A stretch of DNA of 64,000 nt from Leishmania mexicana MHOM/GT/2001/U1103 (GCF_000234665.1 NC_018324.1:1422942-1486941); one strand, 5' to 3'; shown: positions 49,830 to 60,300, numbered from the stretch's first letter. Program-made: numbers and translations. The notes: generated by a model from the sequence alone, not told the origin.

Positions 49830-52800
49830 ATGTCCGCCTCGTTCCCATCTATTCCGGGCTTTGCCGGCCCGCTGTCACTCAAAGCTTTCCTGGAGGAGTA
49901 CTTTGGTCTCCATCTCACGTTTGCCGCCGAAACTGCGTCTCCATCACCAAGGGCAGCCGCAACGGCAGAGACACCGAGTGCTGCAGGGTTTCGTGCTTTG
50001 CGTGATGTGGTGCTGCCGCCTAACCAATCGTTCCTGGTCGTCGTGTACGTGGCGCTGCACGCCTCTTCTTCCCCTCCGCCTACCACAGCACACGCATCCC
50101 CAACACCAGCGACACCGGATCCGGGTTGCGCTGCGCCCCCCACGGGGCTCGGCCGGCTTCGGCAGCTGCTGGCCCATCAGACGGCGGTATCGACAGCTCA
50201 CGATACATGTGTGACACGATGCAACCCTTCCGACCGACAGAATCCCTTCTGTTTGTCTTCGTCGTCCACGGGCAAGAATGGCAACGCTCGTGGTCCCTGG
50301 TGTGCCTCCGCCTCTTGGCTTCTCTACACCAGCACTTCTCATCGACCCTTCACCGACGCTCTGTTGCGCCACCCGTGGTGGGCATCGTTTTCCGCCTGCC
50401 TGGGTCCCGCAGCTATGGGGTTTATTGAGATGTACTGTCCTATCGTTCTTCAGCTGGAGGCCATGGCTGGCGGGGTGCAGGTGATCGGGCCTGCCCTGAA
50501 ACACGTAGCGTTAGAGACGTCGTTTTCCGCGACGGCGCAGTTATCGGAGATTAAGGGCCTGCCGCCACGGGGAAGCGCCAGTGTCTCTTCACGTGGCGTG
50601 AAGCGCGGCGTCGACACAGGCGAATGCTCCGCGCCTCTGCCGCTTCAAAAGCAAAGGCGTGTGGAGGCGGTAGCGTCGCCGCCGAAGGCGGGACGAAGGC
50701 TCCAGCGAGAGGTCGCCCCGAGTCATCGTCCATGTAGAGACGACTCCTTTTCCAGTCCCGTGAACCGTGCGGCGATGCCTGCCACCTGGGCGGCCGCATT
50801 GACGCGCACCGATGTTCCGCGCACACGACTCTACAGTGTGCGCGTCTCGGATAGCGACTGCACCGGTGACGGCGGCGGCGCGCTTCCGCTGCCAGCGGGC
50901 TTCCTCGAGGCGCAGTGGCTTCGCCGCCATCCACATAGCTTGCACCGTGTGCTTCAAGCCGCTCTGCCGAAGAGGGCAGCCTACGGGGCATCCACACGGC
51001 ACTACTGCGCGGGTACTGGCGAGAGGGGCACCGGGTGCACGAGTGTAGAAGACATATCGATGTGGCACGTAGCGCACGTCTTCCGTTGGTTGGTGCTACA
51101 GCCCTCTCAGAGCAGCGCGGATGCTTCTCAGACAACCTCACCGAAGTTCGACTTGCCATCCTACCTGCGCCGTCTCCTGTCGACCGTTGTCGACCAGTGC
51201 AGTCGGTTGGATCTTCGCGGGGCCGCCCTAAAGCATACCGGCTACCTGGAGGAAGCCTTCCGTCGTCAGCAGCAAGGCGTGGAGCCGTGGGATGTGCAGC
51301 GCCTCTCCACCCCTGTCGACGTGGTGGTCTCCTACCTGCGCACACTGCTGTCCACTCTACGCTGGGCACCGTTGAAGGAGGCCAACAACGGGCTGTTTTG
51401 GGGACGCGATGCTGCCGGTAGCGAACGTGTGCTCGACGCGCTCATGAGAGCGGTGCGGGGTTGGCTGATCGCCGGCCGACAGGCCGTCGTTCCGGTCTCC
51501 CGCTTCTTGGACGGCGTGCCTGTGGCTCAGGTACCGTGGCTGAATGGGTTCTACACCACGACCCCTTCGCTGCCGTTCTCAGACGCGACTTCGTCCGCGG
51601 CTCGTCACGCGCGCCGCGAGCGTTCGCAAGTTCAGCAGCGTGTTTGGCTTCAGTTCGTCTTGTTCCTCACGCAGGACATACTGCCTTTCTTGCTGCGCGC
51701 GTCCTTTACAATCACGTGGAGTTCCAAGAACACGCACAAACTTCTTTTTTTCCCTGCATTTGTGTGGCGTCGACTGGTCCGCCGCGAGGTGCGTCGTACT
51801 CGATCTTGTCGCGCTCCGCGCTCGCAGATGCCACTTGCCGAGGAAAGAACTCGCAGTGTCGGTGCTGAGCGTGCTGCGTTGTTCTCGGCACCAAGCGCGT
51901 GTGGAGGCGCGGTTGCGGCTGCGTTCCCCTCGCCCCACTCAGCCGCCTCCAACGCATCTGCGGCCATTTCCGCACCGAGAGATGTATGGCGCGCTGTGCG
52001 TACTGGCGGTGCGTTGACGCACCGGGGCGCGCGCGCTACCCTTGCCACACGCGGCGGCGGTGCATCCTGCCTTTACGCTGGCGTTCGCTTCCGCCCTGAC
52101 CGGCGCAAGCTGCGACCCATTGCTGTGGTGCGCAGCGCGTCCCTGCGGTCGTTGAAAGAAATGGCCCGTGGCTCACCGAGCCCGTACAGCCACGCAAGCG
52201 CCATCGTACGCTTGCTGCGCAGACTAGGGTGCAGCGACGCCGATGGTCAGCTGCCGGCGGCGACAGCGACACTACTCAGGCAGGTGCAGGCACGCAGCCG
52301 TCACAACCGCCGTACGGGCGTCCATCGCTCTGCTCACCCGCTGCCCCCACACCTTCCTCACAAGGCAGCATTGCAGGACGCACTGCGCTGCTTGGTAAGC
52401 GGGGTGGAGGAGCAGCGCGTGCGGGACGGTCTGCCGCGCTTGAGCAACCTTTCCCACCAGGACGAGTACGCAGAGCTGCGCAGCTTTTGCGAGGAGGTGC
52501 GGGGGAGGCACGCTGTACCGTGCGAAGGTCCTACGGAGACAACGCCAGCGGTCTCATCGGCCTCACCGCCGGGCGCGACTGCCTGTTTCGCACCTTACGT
52601 CACCCTCGTCCGCAGCGATGCCTCGCGTTGCTATGATAACTTACCGCAAGAGCGGGTGCTCGCAGCAGTGAGGTCTTTGGTGAAGCATGACGCCTACCGC
52701 GTGCTTCGCTTTACCGTCATTCACGCCGTGGATAGCGAGGCAACTTGCAAGGGTGGTTGCCTACTCCGGCGTACCTTCACGACGCGCACCATCCCGTGCG

Positions 52801-54158
52801 CGGAGGCGGAGTGCGGCTTTCTGACTCGAATTCCTCGTGGCCACATTTATTGGGAGGAGGAGGGACGCACACCGGCTGGGCCCCACACCAGTGCTGCCGT
52901 TTCTCGCACAACCGACGCTAGCAGCCGCTGCGGCGCGAACCTGATTTCCGGTGCCGCGGTCCGCGCACTCCTAAGCGAGCACATACGCCACCACCTTGTT
53001 GTTGTGTCAGGAGGCAGCTTGTTCGAACAGCGCGTCGGAATTCTGCAGGGCTCCCCGGTGGCGATGCTCCTATGCGACCGCCTCTTTTCCAACGTAGTGG
53101 ACACCGCTCTGTCGAGTATCCTGAGCGAGCACGCGGAGCGGTCGCTGCTGCTGCGCCGGGTCGACGACGTGCTTGTTGCCACCACATCACCCGCTGCCGC
53201 GGAGCGGTGCCTGCGGGCGATGCAGCGCGGCTGGCCCTCGGTCGGGTACCTGAGCAACCCAAGTAAGTTAACGCTGTCGAAGGCGTGCGGCAGCCTCGTT
53301 CCCTGGTGCGGTCTTCTCCTACACGACACGACGCTCGAGGTCAGCGTGGAGTGGCGGCGTATTGGGGTTCTACTGGGGTCTCTCCGCGTCGGTGATCCCC
53401 ACTATGTGCATCGTGGAGATTACGAGCCGTTGTACTTGACGCAGCGCTTTCTTGCAGTGTTGCAGCTGCGTGTGGCTCCCACGGCGCTGTGCGGCCGTAT
53501 GAACTCCAAAACCCGTCAGCTGCAGACCTTCTACGAGGTTGGTCTGTTGTGGAGCCGTGTCGTGCTGGAGAAGGTGCAGGAGGCCTTGCCGGTGGCGCGT
53601 AATCGCTGTGTGACCGTGCTACTGCTGCGTCCGCTCGCCGTGTGCGTGGGTCGCCTGTGCCGGTTGCTAAGTCGTCATCAGCGCTTTCTAGCGGCCCGGC
53701 AGTCTGCGTGCGACGTGTCAGCTGCCGAGGTGCGGGCCTGCGTTTTAACAGCACTTCATCGCACGGTGCAAGCCAAGTTGAGGGTGCTACAGGCTCGCAC
53801 CGTCCGCGCGATGACCGCTCAGAGAGGGCCCTCTTTGAAAGGGCGGCGGAAGACCTTTTGCTCCAAGAAGGCATCGTCTGTTGGACGCAAAGGGTGCGAG
53901 CGACGCCGCAGAGGCCGTAATCGTCGTAGCACGCGTGTCTGCTTGCGCTCCTTCTGGTGGCTGACTGCCGCAGAGGTTGAGTCGCAGTGGCGCCGCTCCC
54001 TTGGCGCCCTTCACAGAGCAGCACCACGCCCTGGCGAAGCGTGTGGGTCGACCGCGTCTTCACCTTCCCCGGCGGCGTCGGCATCCTTGCTGATGGAAGA
54101 TGGCCCTTTATCGATGCACGCGCGTGCGCTAAGCGCGACGCGACTCTCGCAGACTTGA
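49830..54158 (+). CDS. TERT: Telomerase reverse transcriptase, 1442 aa
   Basis: Catalytic subunit of telomerase, which copies its RNA template onto chromosome ends. The T-motif-like segment ITWSSKNTHKLLFFPAFVWR lies at about 627-646. Motifs 1/2 (GVRFRPDRRKLRPIAVVRS) are at about 751-769. Motif A (SDASRCYDNLP) has the catalytic Asp at 930 and a second Asp at 936. Motif B' (QRVGILQGSPVAMLLCDRLF) is at about 1068-1087. Motif C (RRVDDVLVA) has D1112 and D1113. Motif D ends YLSNPSKLTLS, and motif E is VPWCGLLLHDT at about 1156-1167. The long insert between A and B' matches the telomerase IFD position. Length agrees with the large Leishmania TERTs (about 1450 aa by memory), longer than human (1132). 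The catalytic triad is complete and the frame unbroken. The first in-frame ATG is 49830 (MSASFPSIPG). Confidence 0.96.
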   Translation: MSASFPSIPGFAGPLSLKAFLEEYFGLHLTFAAETASPSPRAAATAETPSAAGFRALRDVVLPPNQSFLVVVYVALHASSSPPPTTAHASPTPATPDPGCAAPPTGLGRLRQLLAHQTAVSTAHDTCVTRCNPSDRQNPFCLSSSSTGKNGNARGPWCASASWLLYTSTSHRPFTDALLRHPWWASFSACLGPAAMGFIEMYCPIVLQLEAMAGGVQVIGPALKHVALETSFSATAQLSEIKGLPPRGSASVSSRGVKRGVDTGECSAPLPLQKQRRVEAVASPPKAGRRLQREVAPSHRPCRDDSFSSPVNRAAMPATWAAALTRTDVPRTRLYSVRVSDSDCTGDGGGALPLPAGFLEAQWLRRHPHSLHRVLQAALPKRAAYGASTRHYCAGTGERGTGCTSVEDISMWHVAHVFRWLVLQPSQSSADASQTTSPKFDLPSYLRRLLSTVVDQCSRLDLRGAALKHTGYLEEAFRRQQQGVEPWDVQRLSTPVDVVVSYLRTLLSTLRWAPLKEANNGLFWGRDAAGSERVLDALMRAVRGWLIAGRQAVVPVSRFLDGVPVAQVPWLNGFYTTTPSLPFSDATSSAARHARRERSQVQQRVWLQFVLFLTQDILPFLLRASFTITWSSKNTHKLLFFPAFVWRRLVRREVRRTRSCRAPRSQMPLAEERTRSVGAERAALFSAPSACGGAVAAAFPSPHSAASNASAAISAPRDVWRAVRTGGALTHRGARATLATRGGGASCLYAGVRFRPDRRKLRPIAVVRSASLRSLKEMARGSPSPYSHASAIVRLLRRLGCSDADGQLPAATATLLRQVQARSRHNRRTGVHRSAHPLPPHLPHKAALQDALRCLVSGVEEQRVRDGLPRLSNLSHQDEYAELRSFCEEVRGRHAVPCEGPTETTPAVSSASPPGATACFAPYVTLVRSDASRCYDNLPQERVLAAVRSLVKHDAYRVLRFTVIHAVDSEATCKGGCLLRRTFTTRTIPCAEAECGFLTRIPRGHIYWEEEGRTPAGPHTSAAVSRTTDASSRCGANLISGAAVRALLSEHIRHHLVVVSGGSLFEQRVGILQGSPVAMLLCDRLFSNVVDTALSSILSEHAERSLLLRRVDDVLVATTSPAAAERCLRAMQRGWPSVGYLSNPSKLTLSKACGSLVPWCGLLLHDTTLEVSVEWRRIGVLLGSLRVGDPHYVHRGDYEPLYLTQRFLAVLQLRVAPTALCGRMNSKTRQLQTFYEVGLLWSRVVLEKVQEALPVARNRCVTVLLLRPLAVCVGRLCRLLSRHQRFLAARQSACDVSAAEVRACVLTALHRTVQAKLRVLQARTVRAMTAQRGPSLKGRRKTFCSKKASSVGRKGCERRRRGRNRRSTRVCLRSFWWLTAAEVESQWRRSLGALHRAAPRPGEACGSTASSPSPAASASLLMEDGPLSMHARALSATRLSQT

Positions 54159-54342
54159 GGGAAAGTGAGAAGCTCTACTACGAACGATGTGCGTCCATGT
54201 ATGTGCCCCGCCTGTGAGCGTTGGGGGTTATCTCTGAAGGTGCCGTGGTATCTGCTGCCTCTGGTGCATACTTACTCCGCTAGATCCTCCCCTGCGTGTG
54301 ATTGTCTACCCTACACTGACCTGCGGCACATACCCGTACACA

Positions 54343-54344
<2 letters not shown>

Positions 54345-54372
<28 letters not shown>
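54345..54372. repeat. (CA)n microsatellite
   Basis: CA units about 190 bases after the TERT stop. Confidence 0.9.
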
Positions 54373-54377
<5 letters not shown>

Positions 54378-55175
54378 AGCGGTGGTGGTGCACATCAAGT
54401 GCGAAGTTACGTATCACTGCTTTGCTTCCCAATAGGGCTCGTGATCCTCCTCGTTGGTTGGGGAGATTTTCCAGCAGACGTCAACGTGGTGTCTCCGTCG
54501 ACCGCATGGCTGTGCTCTTGTGCTTCACTGCCATGGTGTGGGAGCGCCACCGCTACTGCGCATGCGTGGGCCTCATGCAGCTTCTCTCATGCCTGCCGCA
54601 GCTTTTCTCTCTTTCCTCCTCCTCCTCCATCGCGTCTCGTTCACGTGTCCTGCGGTGTACCGCCCCGCACGCCATTTTTGCCTTCGCACAGACCCGCGCT
54701 CATTCTCACCGCCTCTTTACGTCTTCTTCAAACTGACATTGCCGCTAGGCTCTTCTCGCCGCTAAACCTCTTCCTCCCCCTTCCCTTCCCTCCCCCGTCG
54801 TTGTGCTTGCTACCGCGCCTTTGCTCGCTCTAAGGGGTCTCTCCCAACCCGGACGGCTGTCTGGCGCTCACCTCCACACGCCGGAAACGGAAAGCTCAAG
54901 CGCAAGTGGAATCCCACACTCATTAGCGGACGCTGTGTGTGCTCAGTCTCGTCTCTAAACAGGTGAGCATCCGTACATAGCGCAAGATAGCGCCACCCTC
55001 GTTGTCGCGCGTGCGCAGACTCACGCGAGACCCACAGAGACGCACGCACTGCCAACAAATGCACGAACCTATCGGCACACATGCATGCACTGAGCTCACC
55101 GTTCGTTTGTTTTCCTTTTGTCTGTCTAACCCCTCGGTTTTTTCCTGCACCGCTACACCCTCCTCTCTTTTCACC

Positions 55176-55177
55176 AG
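55176..55177 (+). promoter_or_regulatory. Candidate spliced-leader acceptor for the 1093-aa protein gene
   Basis: TTTTTTCCTGCACCGCTACA and CCCTCCTCTCTTTTCACC precede this AG. No ATG was seen before 55274. Confidence 0.6.
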
Positions 55178-55273
55178 TCATCACCTTGTGCAGACAACTC
55201 CGACCGTTTTAGAGGGCTGCGTCCGCGCCATACACGCGTTCTGGCAGGGCGAAAAAGGTAGGAGGAGTGGATA

Positions 55274-58200
55274 ATGAGTGAGGCTGGTGGCTACTCGACC
55301 CTCCTCGAACTATGTACACACATGAATGCCGCGGCACCGGCACCGAGCAGGCATGCCAGTCACTCTGATGCTCCTTCCACTCAGCGCCTGTCCTCCTCAC
55401 CGGAAGCGGAGGCCTCCACCATCATGACAGGGGCGGGCTCTGTCAACTCAAAGCCGAGTGGCTCCGTCGTTGCTTCTGCTGCTTCTGTTGCCTCACTTCC
55501 TCACTTCCACTTCCTGCCCACCAAGCGGGCGCCGCGGTTCACCTCCCTTGCCCTTGGCAGCGAGGTGGAGCCGAGACGAGTCGATGAAAATTTTGACTTG
55601 CGCGCCAAGGAAGGGGTCACGGCGTTTTCTGCGCCATTCAATCTCACGTCGCGGCGGGCGACGCTGCCCTTCGCCGCGGCTGCCACCTGCCACAGCGTCG
55701 GAGGCGCAACCGCGTCCGAAGGCTCCCTCCGGCTTGCCCTGCCGACTCCGGTGGGTGACTCCAAGACCATTAACGGACAGAACCCCACGTATAGCGTGAC
55801 TCACTCCAGAGTCACGCTGTCACCAGCGATGGTGGTCGACGATGCACACCAGCAGTGGCGCCTCGACGGACTCACCTCCCCTGACAGGGGTGTCGCGGGC
55901 GAGGATGCCGCAGAAGACGCCGCTGGTGCTGGGCAAGGAAGTCCTTTTCTGAGCGACAACCTCATGAGCCCTGTTGGTGCCGTCCGCGATGATGGTGGAG
56001 CCGGGCAATTGATCGATGTGGCGAGCACGCAACACTCATTCATCAGCGAAGTTGACGCCTTTCTCGGCGCGATGGAGATGTCCGATGAGGAGGATTGCTC
56101 CTTGGACCTGGCTGCGACGAGGAGACCGCATGCCCTCTCTAGCACCGACAGCGTGGCAGCGGCGATGGCCGACGTGTGTGCTCTTGGCAACGACATCGAC
56201 TCCTCGCCTCCATCCTGTGGCTGTGCATGTATGAGGGGCTGCCCAGACCCGAATTGTGTCTCTCACATGCTGGACATAACCGTGACACTCAACATGGCGC
56301 AGACAGGGGTGCCGCGAAAGGCCTCTGCCTCTGCTGCGTCTGCGCAGTTCACGTACCAACGCCTCTCCTCGTCGACGCCTGGCATAGGCACCTCGGCAAC
56401 AACGATTCTTACCACGGCAGCCCTCACACCGCCCACCCCTCATACCGGAGATGATGTACACCCGCCCAAATCGTTCCCCGACGCGGGACAAGGTGCAGCC
56501 CCTTTTCTGCACAGCGACCGAGAGGACACGCGGGTAGGCGGAGAGGGCGTCTTCGACGTCACCGCCGACCCCACTGCAGCGGTCTGTATTCAGGCTAAAC
56601 CTCCATCGACTGCTGATGACGCCGTAACGGTCCAGCACGATGCGAGCGGTAGTGACGAGCGAGGTGCCCCCTGCCCCGGCGTGTCAGGTGTGGGAGTGGG
56701 GACCTGCACTGAGCACGATGCCAGACTGAGTTTTACAATACCGATCAACCGTGTCCAGCCAAGGACGCCCCTGGTCACCGATACGATTAGCGAAGTGTAC
56801 ACGAGCTCCTTTGCCACGGTGACCACTAGCAAGTCTACCCAGGAGTCCTCCTCGTCGACGCAGATGCTGAGCTCGCGTGAAGGTGTCAGCATCGCTACTA
56901 GCGTCTCGGCTCCGCGTTCGCTGCTGCAGCATAATTCCTGCGGCAGAAGTACCACCACCCCCAAGCTGGGGAGTCCACTGCAACTGACAGAGGAACTGCA
57001 GGGGCAGAAGCAGGAGCCTCGGCGCCCCTCGTTCTCTCCTCGTGACACCTTCGACATCGACAAAGATAGCTCCGCCCAGGTGTCTGGTGGCGCCCCAACC
57101 GCTGCGGTGACAGATCTATCGTCTTCGCCGTTGCCGTTCTCTTGGTTATCGCCGGAGTCCCCTTCATCGCTACCATTTGTGCGCTCGCAGCGCTCGCAGC
57201 ACCGTGGCACCGTTGCTGCCTTCGAAGAAGTGGAGCTGCTTCCCGAGGAGGAGGCCGTGCTGAAAAGACCCGAGACACGTGACAAAGAGAAAATCACCAC
57301 CATCGACGCTGTGCCGCCTCCTCACTTACTGCGGGGGCCGGACCGGGCAGCCGAGGAGTGCCGTGATCTTTCCGATGCCGTACCCACACCACCGGCTACG
57401 GATAGCAGCCGTGGTGCACGAGCGCATTCGGAGTCTCCGGGAGACGACGCCAACTCGGTGGACTCCGCCGGTGCATTTTTCCCGACTCTTCAGTCGAAAC
57501 TAAGCAAGTGGATGACCTGGGTGGGCCGCAAGTATCATGGCGTGTTGCGCGTCACTTCTGATGCAGCCGGAGAGGAGCAGTCGCTGCAGCAGCAGCAGCA
57601 GCCATTGGAGTCGCCGCCGAGGCGCAGCTGCGCTCCTCAGCGGAAGTCAAATGATGACTCCAGTGGGCACCGCGTCTCTTTCCCACCGTGGGACAGTGCG
57701 GAGGCGGTCGACAACGGCAGCGCAGCCTTCTACGATGCTCGATCCTTGAATGGCGAGCCGTCGCACCTCTCTTTCGCCCTCTCGCTTAGCACGTCGCAGG
57801 CCAACTCAAGCTACGACGGTGAGCGGTCGCGACACCCCGGGGTGCAGGAAGCGCTGTGCGGCCTGACCACTCCGTGGTGCGGCGGCGGAAACAACTGCTG
57901 GTACAGCATGGGTTGGCAGATGGAACCACGCCGGACGAGGCGTGCAACTAACGGATCCATGCGGCTGCGCCGCTCCATCACGACGTCGCCGCTATCGCCC
58001 TCCATTCGCGACGGGCTCTTTCCCACGTCTTCGGGAGAGCGGCTCTGCGACTCGACGACGCCGCCGGACCTGTCCCTCTCTGCGGAGTCTCTGACAACCA
58101 CCTTTGATGTGCTGAAGACTCAAATTTTCAGCGGCGGCGCCCTGCAGCGCCTCTCACGCAGCTTGGGCGGCCCCCTGAACAGCAGCGCCAGCGGCACCAG

Positions 58201-58555
58201 CATGTCGGGTGACCATCACAGTCTGTCGCTCCCTTCGTCTAGAGACTACCACAGCCACGTTAGCCACTCTAACACAAGCGCCATCGCCGACGACCGTTAC
58301 CGTGACACGCTGTATCGCCTCTTCCGCCATCCCCCGAGCAGCCTCATAGGCGATATCACGGAGTGCTACGAGGCCTACAAGGCCATGACCACCTCCTCGA
58401 ACGGACATCACGTGCTGAACTGGGGCGAGCTTGGCCTTCTTCTGCAACCAGAGGACTACATCGATTACCGCGCTCTCTTCCCACCCTACCATTTCGTTAC
58501 CTTTGAGGACTTTGTAGATTTTGTGGAGGTGCTGTCGGTGCGCTACCACCGTTGA
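55274..58555 (+). CDS. Large Ser/Thr-rich, mostly disordered protein, 1093 aa, unknown function
   Basis: No family recognised. Most of the chain is low-complexity, rich in Ser, Thr, Pro, Ala and Asp, with many possible phosphosites. Three spots look ordered. First, a compact Cys cluster near 313-327, CGCACMRGCPDPNC, which could bind metal. Second, SKLSKWMTWVGRKYHGVLRV near 745, perhaps amphipathic, with a short Gln run (LQQQQQPLE) soon after. Third, the last 85 residues: YRDTLYRLFRHPPSSLIGDI, then LNWGELGLLLQPEDYIDY and FVTFEDFVDFVEVLSVRYH. The end resembles a degenerate EF-hand pair (F-x-DF-x2-F-x2-V), but clear calcium loops are not seen. There is no transmembrane segment or signal peptide. 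Start MSEAGGYSTLLEL follows a strong acceptor with no earlier ATG. The frame is unbroken and G/C-biased at third positions, so the gene is real. Confidence 0.85.
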   Translation: MSEAGGYSTLLELCTHMNAAAPAPSRHASHSDAPSTQRLSSSPEAEASTIMTGAGSVNSKPSGSVVASAASVASLPHFHFLPTKRAPRFTSLALGSEVEPRRVDENFDLRAKEGVTAFSAPFNLTSRRATLPFAAAATCHSVGGATASEGSLRLALPTPVGDSKTINGQNPTYSVTHSRVTLSPAMVVDDAHQQWRLDGLTSPDRGVAGEDAAEDAAGAGQGSPFLSDNLMSPVGAVRDDGGAGQLIDVASTQHSFISEVDAFLGAMEMSDEEDCSLDLAATRRPHALSSTDSVAAAMADVCALGNDIDSSPPSCGCACMRGCPDPNCVSHMLDITVTLNMAQTGVPRKASASAASAQFTYQRLSSSTPGIGTSATTILTTAALTPPTPHTGDDVHPPKSFPDAGQGAAPFLHSDREDTRVGGEGVFDVTADPTAAVCIQAKPPSTADDAVTVQHDASGSDERGAPCPGVSGVGVGTCTEHDARLSFTIPINRVQPRTPLVTDTISEVYTSSFATVTTSKSTQESSSSTQMLSSREGVSIATSVSAPRSLLQHNSCGRSTTTPKLGSPLQLTEELQGQKQEPRRPSFSPRDTFDIDKDSSAQVSGGAPTAAVTDLSSSPLPFSWLSPESPSSLPFVRSQRSQHRGTVAAFEEVELLPEEEAVLKRPETRDKEKITTIDAVPPPHLLRGPDRAAEECRDLSDAVPTPPATDSSRGARAHSESPGDDANSVDSAGAFFPTLQSKLSKWMTWVGRKYHGVLRVTSDAAGEEQSLQQQQQPLESPPRRSCAPQRKSNDDSSGHRVSFPPWDSAEAVDNGSAAFYDARSLNGEPSHLSFALSLSTSQANSSYDGERSRHPGVQEALCGLTTPWCGGGNNCWYSMGWQMEPRRTRRATNGSMRLRRSITTSPLSPSIRDGLFPTSSGERLCDSTTPPDLSLSAESLTTTFDVLKTQIFSGGALQRLSRSLGGPLNSSASGTSMSGDHHSLSLPSSRDYHSHVSHSNTSAIADDRYRDTLYRLFRHPPSSLIGDITECYEAYKAMTTSSNGHHVLNWGELGLLLQPEDYIDYRALFPPYHFVTFEDFVDFVEVLSVRYHR

Positions 58556-59689
58556 CAGTGGGCGGTGTGGGTATGGGAGAGTGACACTCATGGAGACCTT
58601 CGATGCCCATGTCAACATTTATGGCCCTCCTCCGGCCTCCTCTTGGCACCGATTCGCAGTCTGGTGCACGCGATCAGTCGGAAGGCAAAGGTTGCAACGG
58701 CAGCAACAATGCACAAATGAAGGATTTGATGAAGACCAGGAAAAGGAGAACAATTACGCCGCTTTGTTTCGTCAGCCTGCTGCGCAGGTGCTCGAGCTCT
58801 AGGGGTGAGCGTGCACGTCACCCCCTGAACCCTCCCCCCTCCTCCTCCCCATCTGTTTTCCAGCACACGTCGCTGTATCGCGCACCAAGACATTTCATTC
58901 TTTCATTTCTTTTTTCGCACCAGGTGTGGTGTATCGGGTCTTATTTCTCGTCCCTACCACCCTTCGAAAACCGCACCCCATTCACTTTTTTTTTTTGCTT
59001 TACTGTGGCTCTTCTTCGCGTTCTCGTGTCCATCATATTTCGTTTGTTTGCTTTCTCCGGCGTCCTTCCCTCATTTCACTCCCTCGCACTCCGCTGCTAT
59101 TTTTTTTTATTGTCTGCTTTTTATTTTCTCGCTGATGTACAGGCTGTAGACCAACCGATGCTTTTTTCCCCTCCTCTCTCTGTCTTCGTCTTGTGTTTTA
59201 CCGTTTGGCATTGCTGTTGTCGCTGTTGCGTTGGTTTCCCTCACCCTTTCCTTTGCTCCATCTGTGTTACGTGTGTGTGGGCTCTTCCCCTTCCCTTTTG
59301 AGGCTCCCATCCCACTCCCGAGGCTTGTATTGGTGCTCCTGTTGTCATCGCCCTTCCCGCTTGTTCTGCAGTGTGGGGAAAGGGCGCGGGGCTTTGAGCG
59401 CGCTTCACATATTACAGCCGCTGATACCCCCTCTGCCCTACCGACCAACTTGTGGCTCCTACCTCTTGGTGTCTTGCTCTCAGGAAACTATTGTCTGCAT
59501 GTACGCGCACCCCCACCCCATTCCGATCGTGGTACTCCCCGCCTCCCGTTTGTGGTGAGGGCAGCCGATCTGGCATTGCGCCTGGTATGCGACGCGAGAC
59601 TCGCGGACTGCTCTGCGCTCACATCTCATTTCACGCTGTGATGTCGAACGCAACGATGTGATTACGCACACACCTCACTTGCGCTGCAA

Positions 59690-60300
59690 GGACTTCCCTT
59701 CTCCAGTGTCTATGGCTGCCCTCCTGCGCCATGCCTTCGGAATGGCAGGCTATGAGCTCTTTGTGCGCAGGCACATGCCTATCCGCGGGACCCTTCCGCT
59801 TGTTCCACTCACTCCCATGAGAGGCGTGTGGATTCAGGGGAGGGCGGCGTGCCGCTGCCGTCACAGGCTCATGGCTGTGCCTCACCGGTCGCGGCACATG
59901 CGGGCAAGCCAGACAAGCTGCCCCGACAGCACCGTCGCCCCGCAACATTCCCGAGGATGCGAAGGCGTTTTGGGGTACCGCTGGCAAGGTACATCGCATC
60001 CGAAAGAGGCGCAACGAGATCTACACCGATGAGCCCCACAGTGCCTGTTTGCGAAGTATGCGACATCCCCTACGTCCGACCGGGTGGGCTGATGAGGCGC
60101 AGATGCCGGAAGCATGCCGAGAGCACCCCGGGTTGCACCATCGAGTCCTCCATACCCCAATGTGGCGCGTCAGCAAACCATATTAGGAGATGCCGCGGGT
60201 TGAAGCGGCTCAGAGAGTAGCACGACAAACAGGTCGAGCGCAGAGTCTCGGAGGGCCATGACCGGAGGGCGGTCAACTTCCTCCTCGAGTCCATCCGGCA
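59690..60300 (+). mobile_element. Possible degenerate ingi/DIRE-type retroelement fragment with zinc-finger remnant
   Basis: The block differs from the spacer by balanced GC-rich, coding-like composition. In one frame (59828-60220) it reads VCEVCDIPYVRPGGLMRRRC, then RKHAES. This has the C-x2-C-x8-GGL-x(n)-H layout of the C2H2 fingers at the ends of trypanosomatid ingi/L1Tc-type retroposons. Nearby IPQCGASANHIRRCRGLKRL looks like a second, more decayed finger (CRGL-K-R). There is no reverse-transcriptase motif. Leishmania has only dead relatives of these elements (DIREs). Edges are approximate. An alternative is a decayed or unknown small gene. Confidence 0.38.

Larger units (their letters stand above)
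54159..55273 (+). other. Intergenic region after TERT
   Basis: About 1.1 kb with a (CA)n run (54345-54372) in the TERT 3'UTR and T/C-rich tracts. The tract at about 55125-55175 with AG 55176-55177 precedes the next gene by 96 bases, with no ATG between. Confidence 0.6.
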
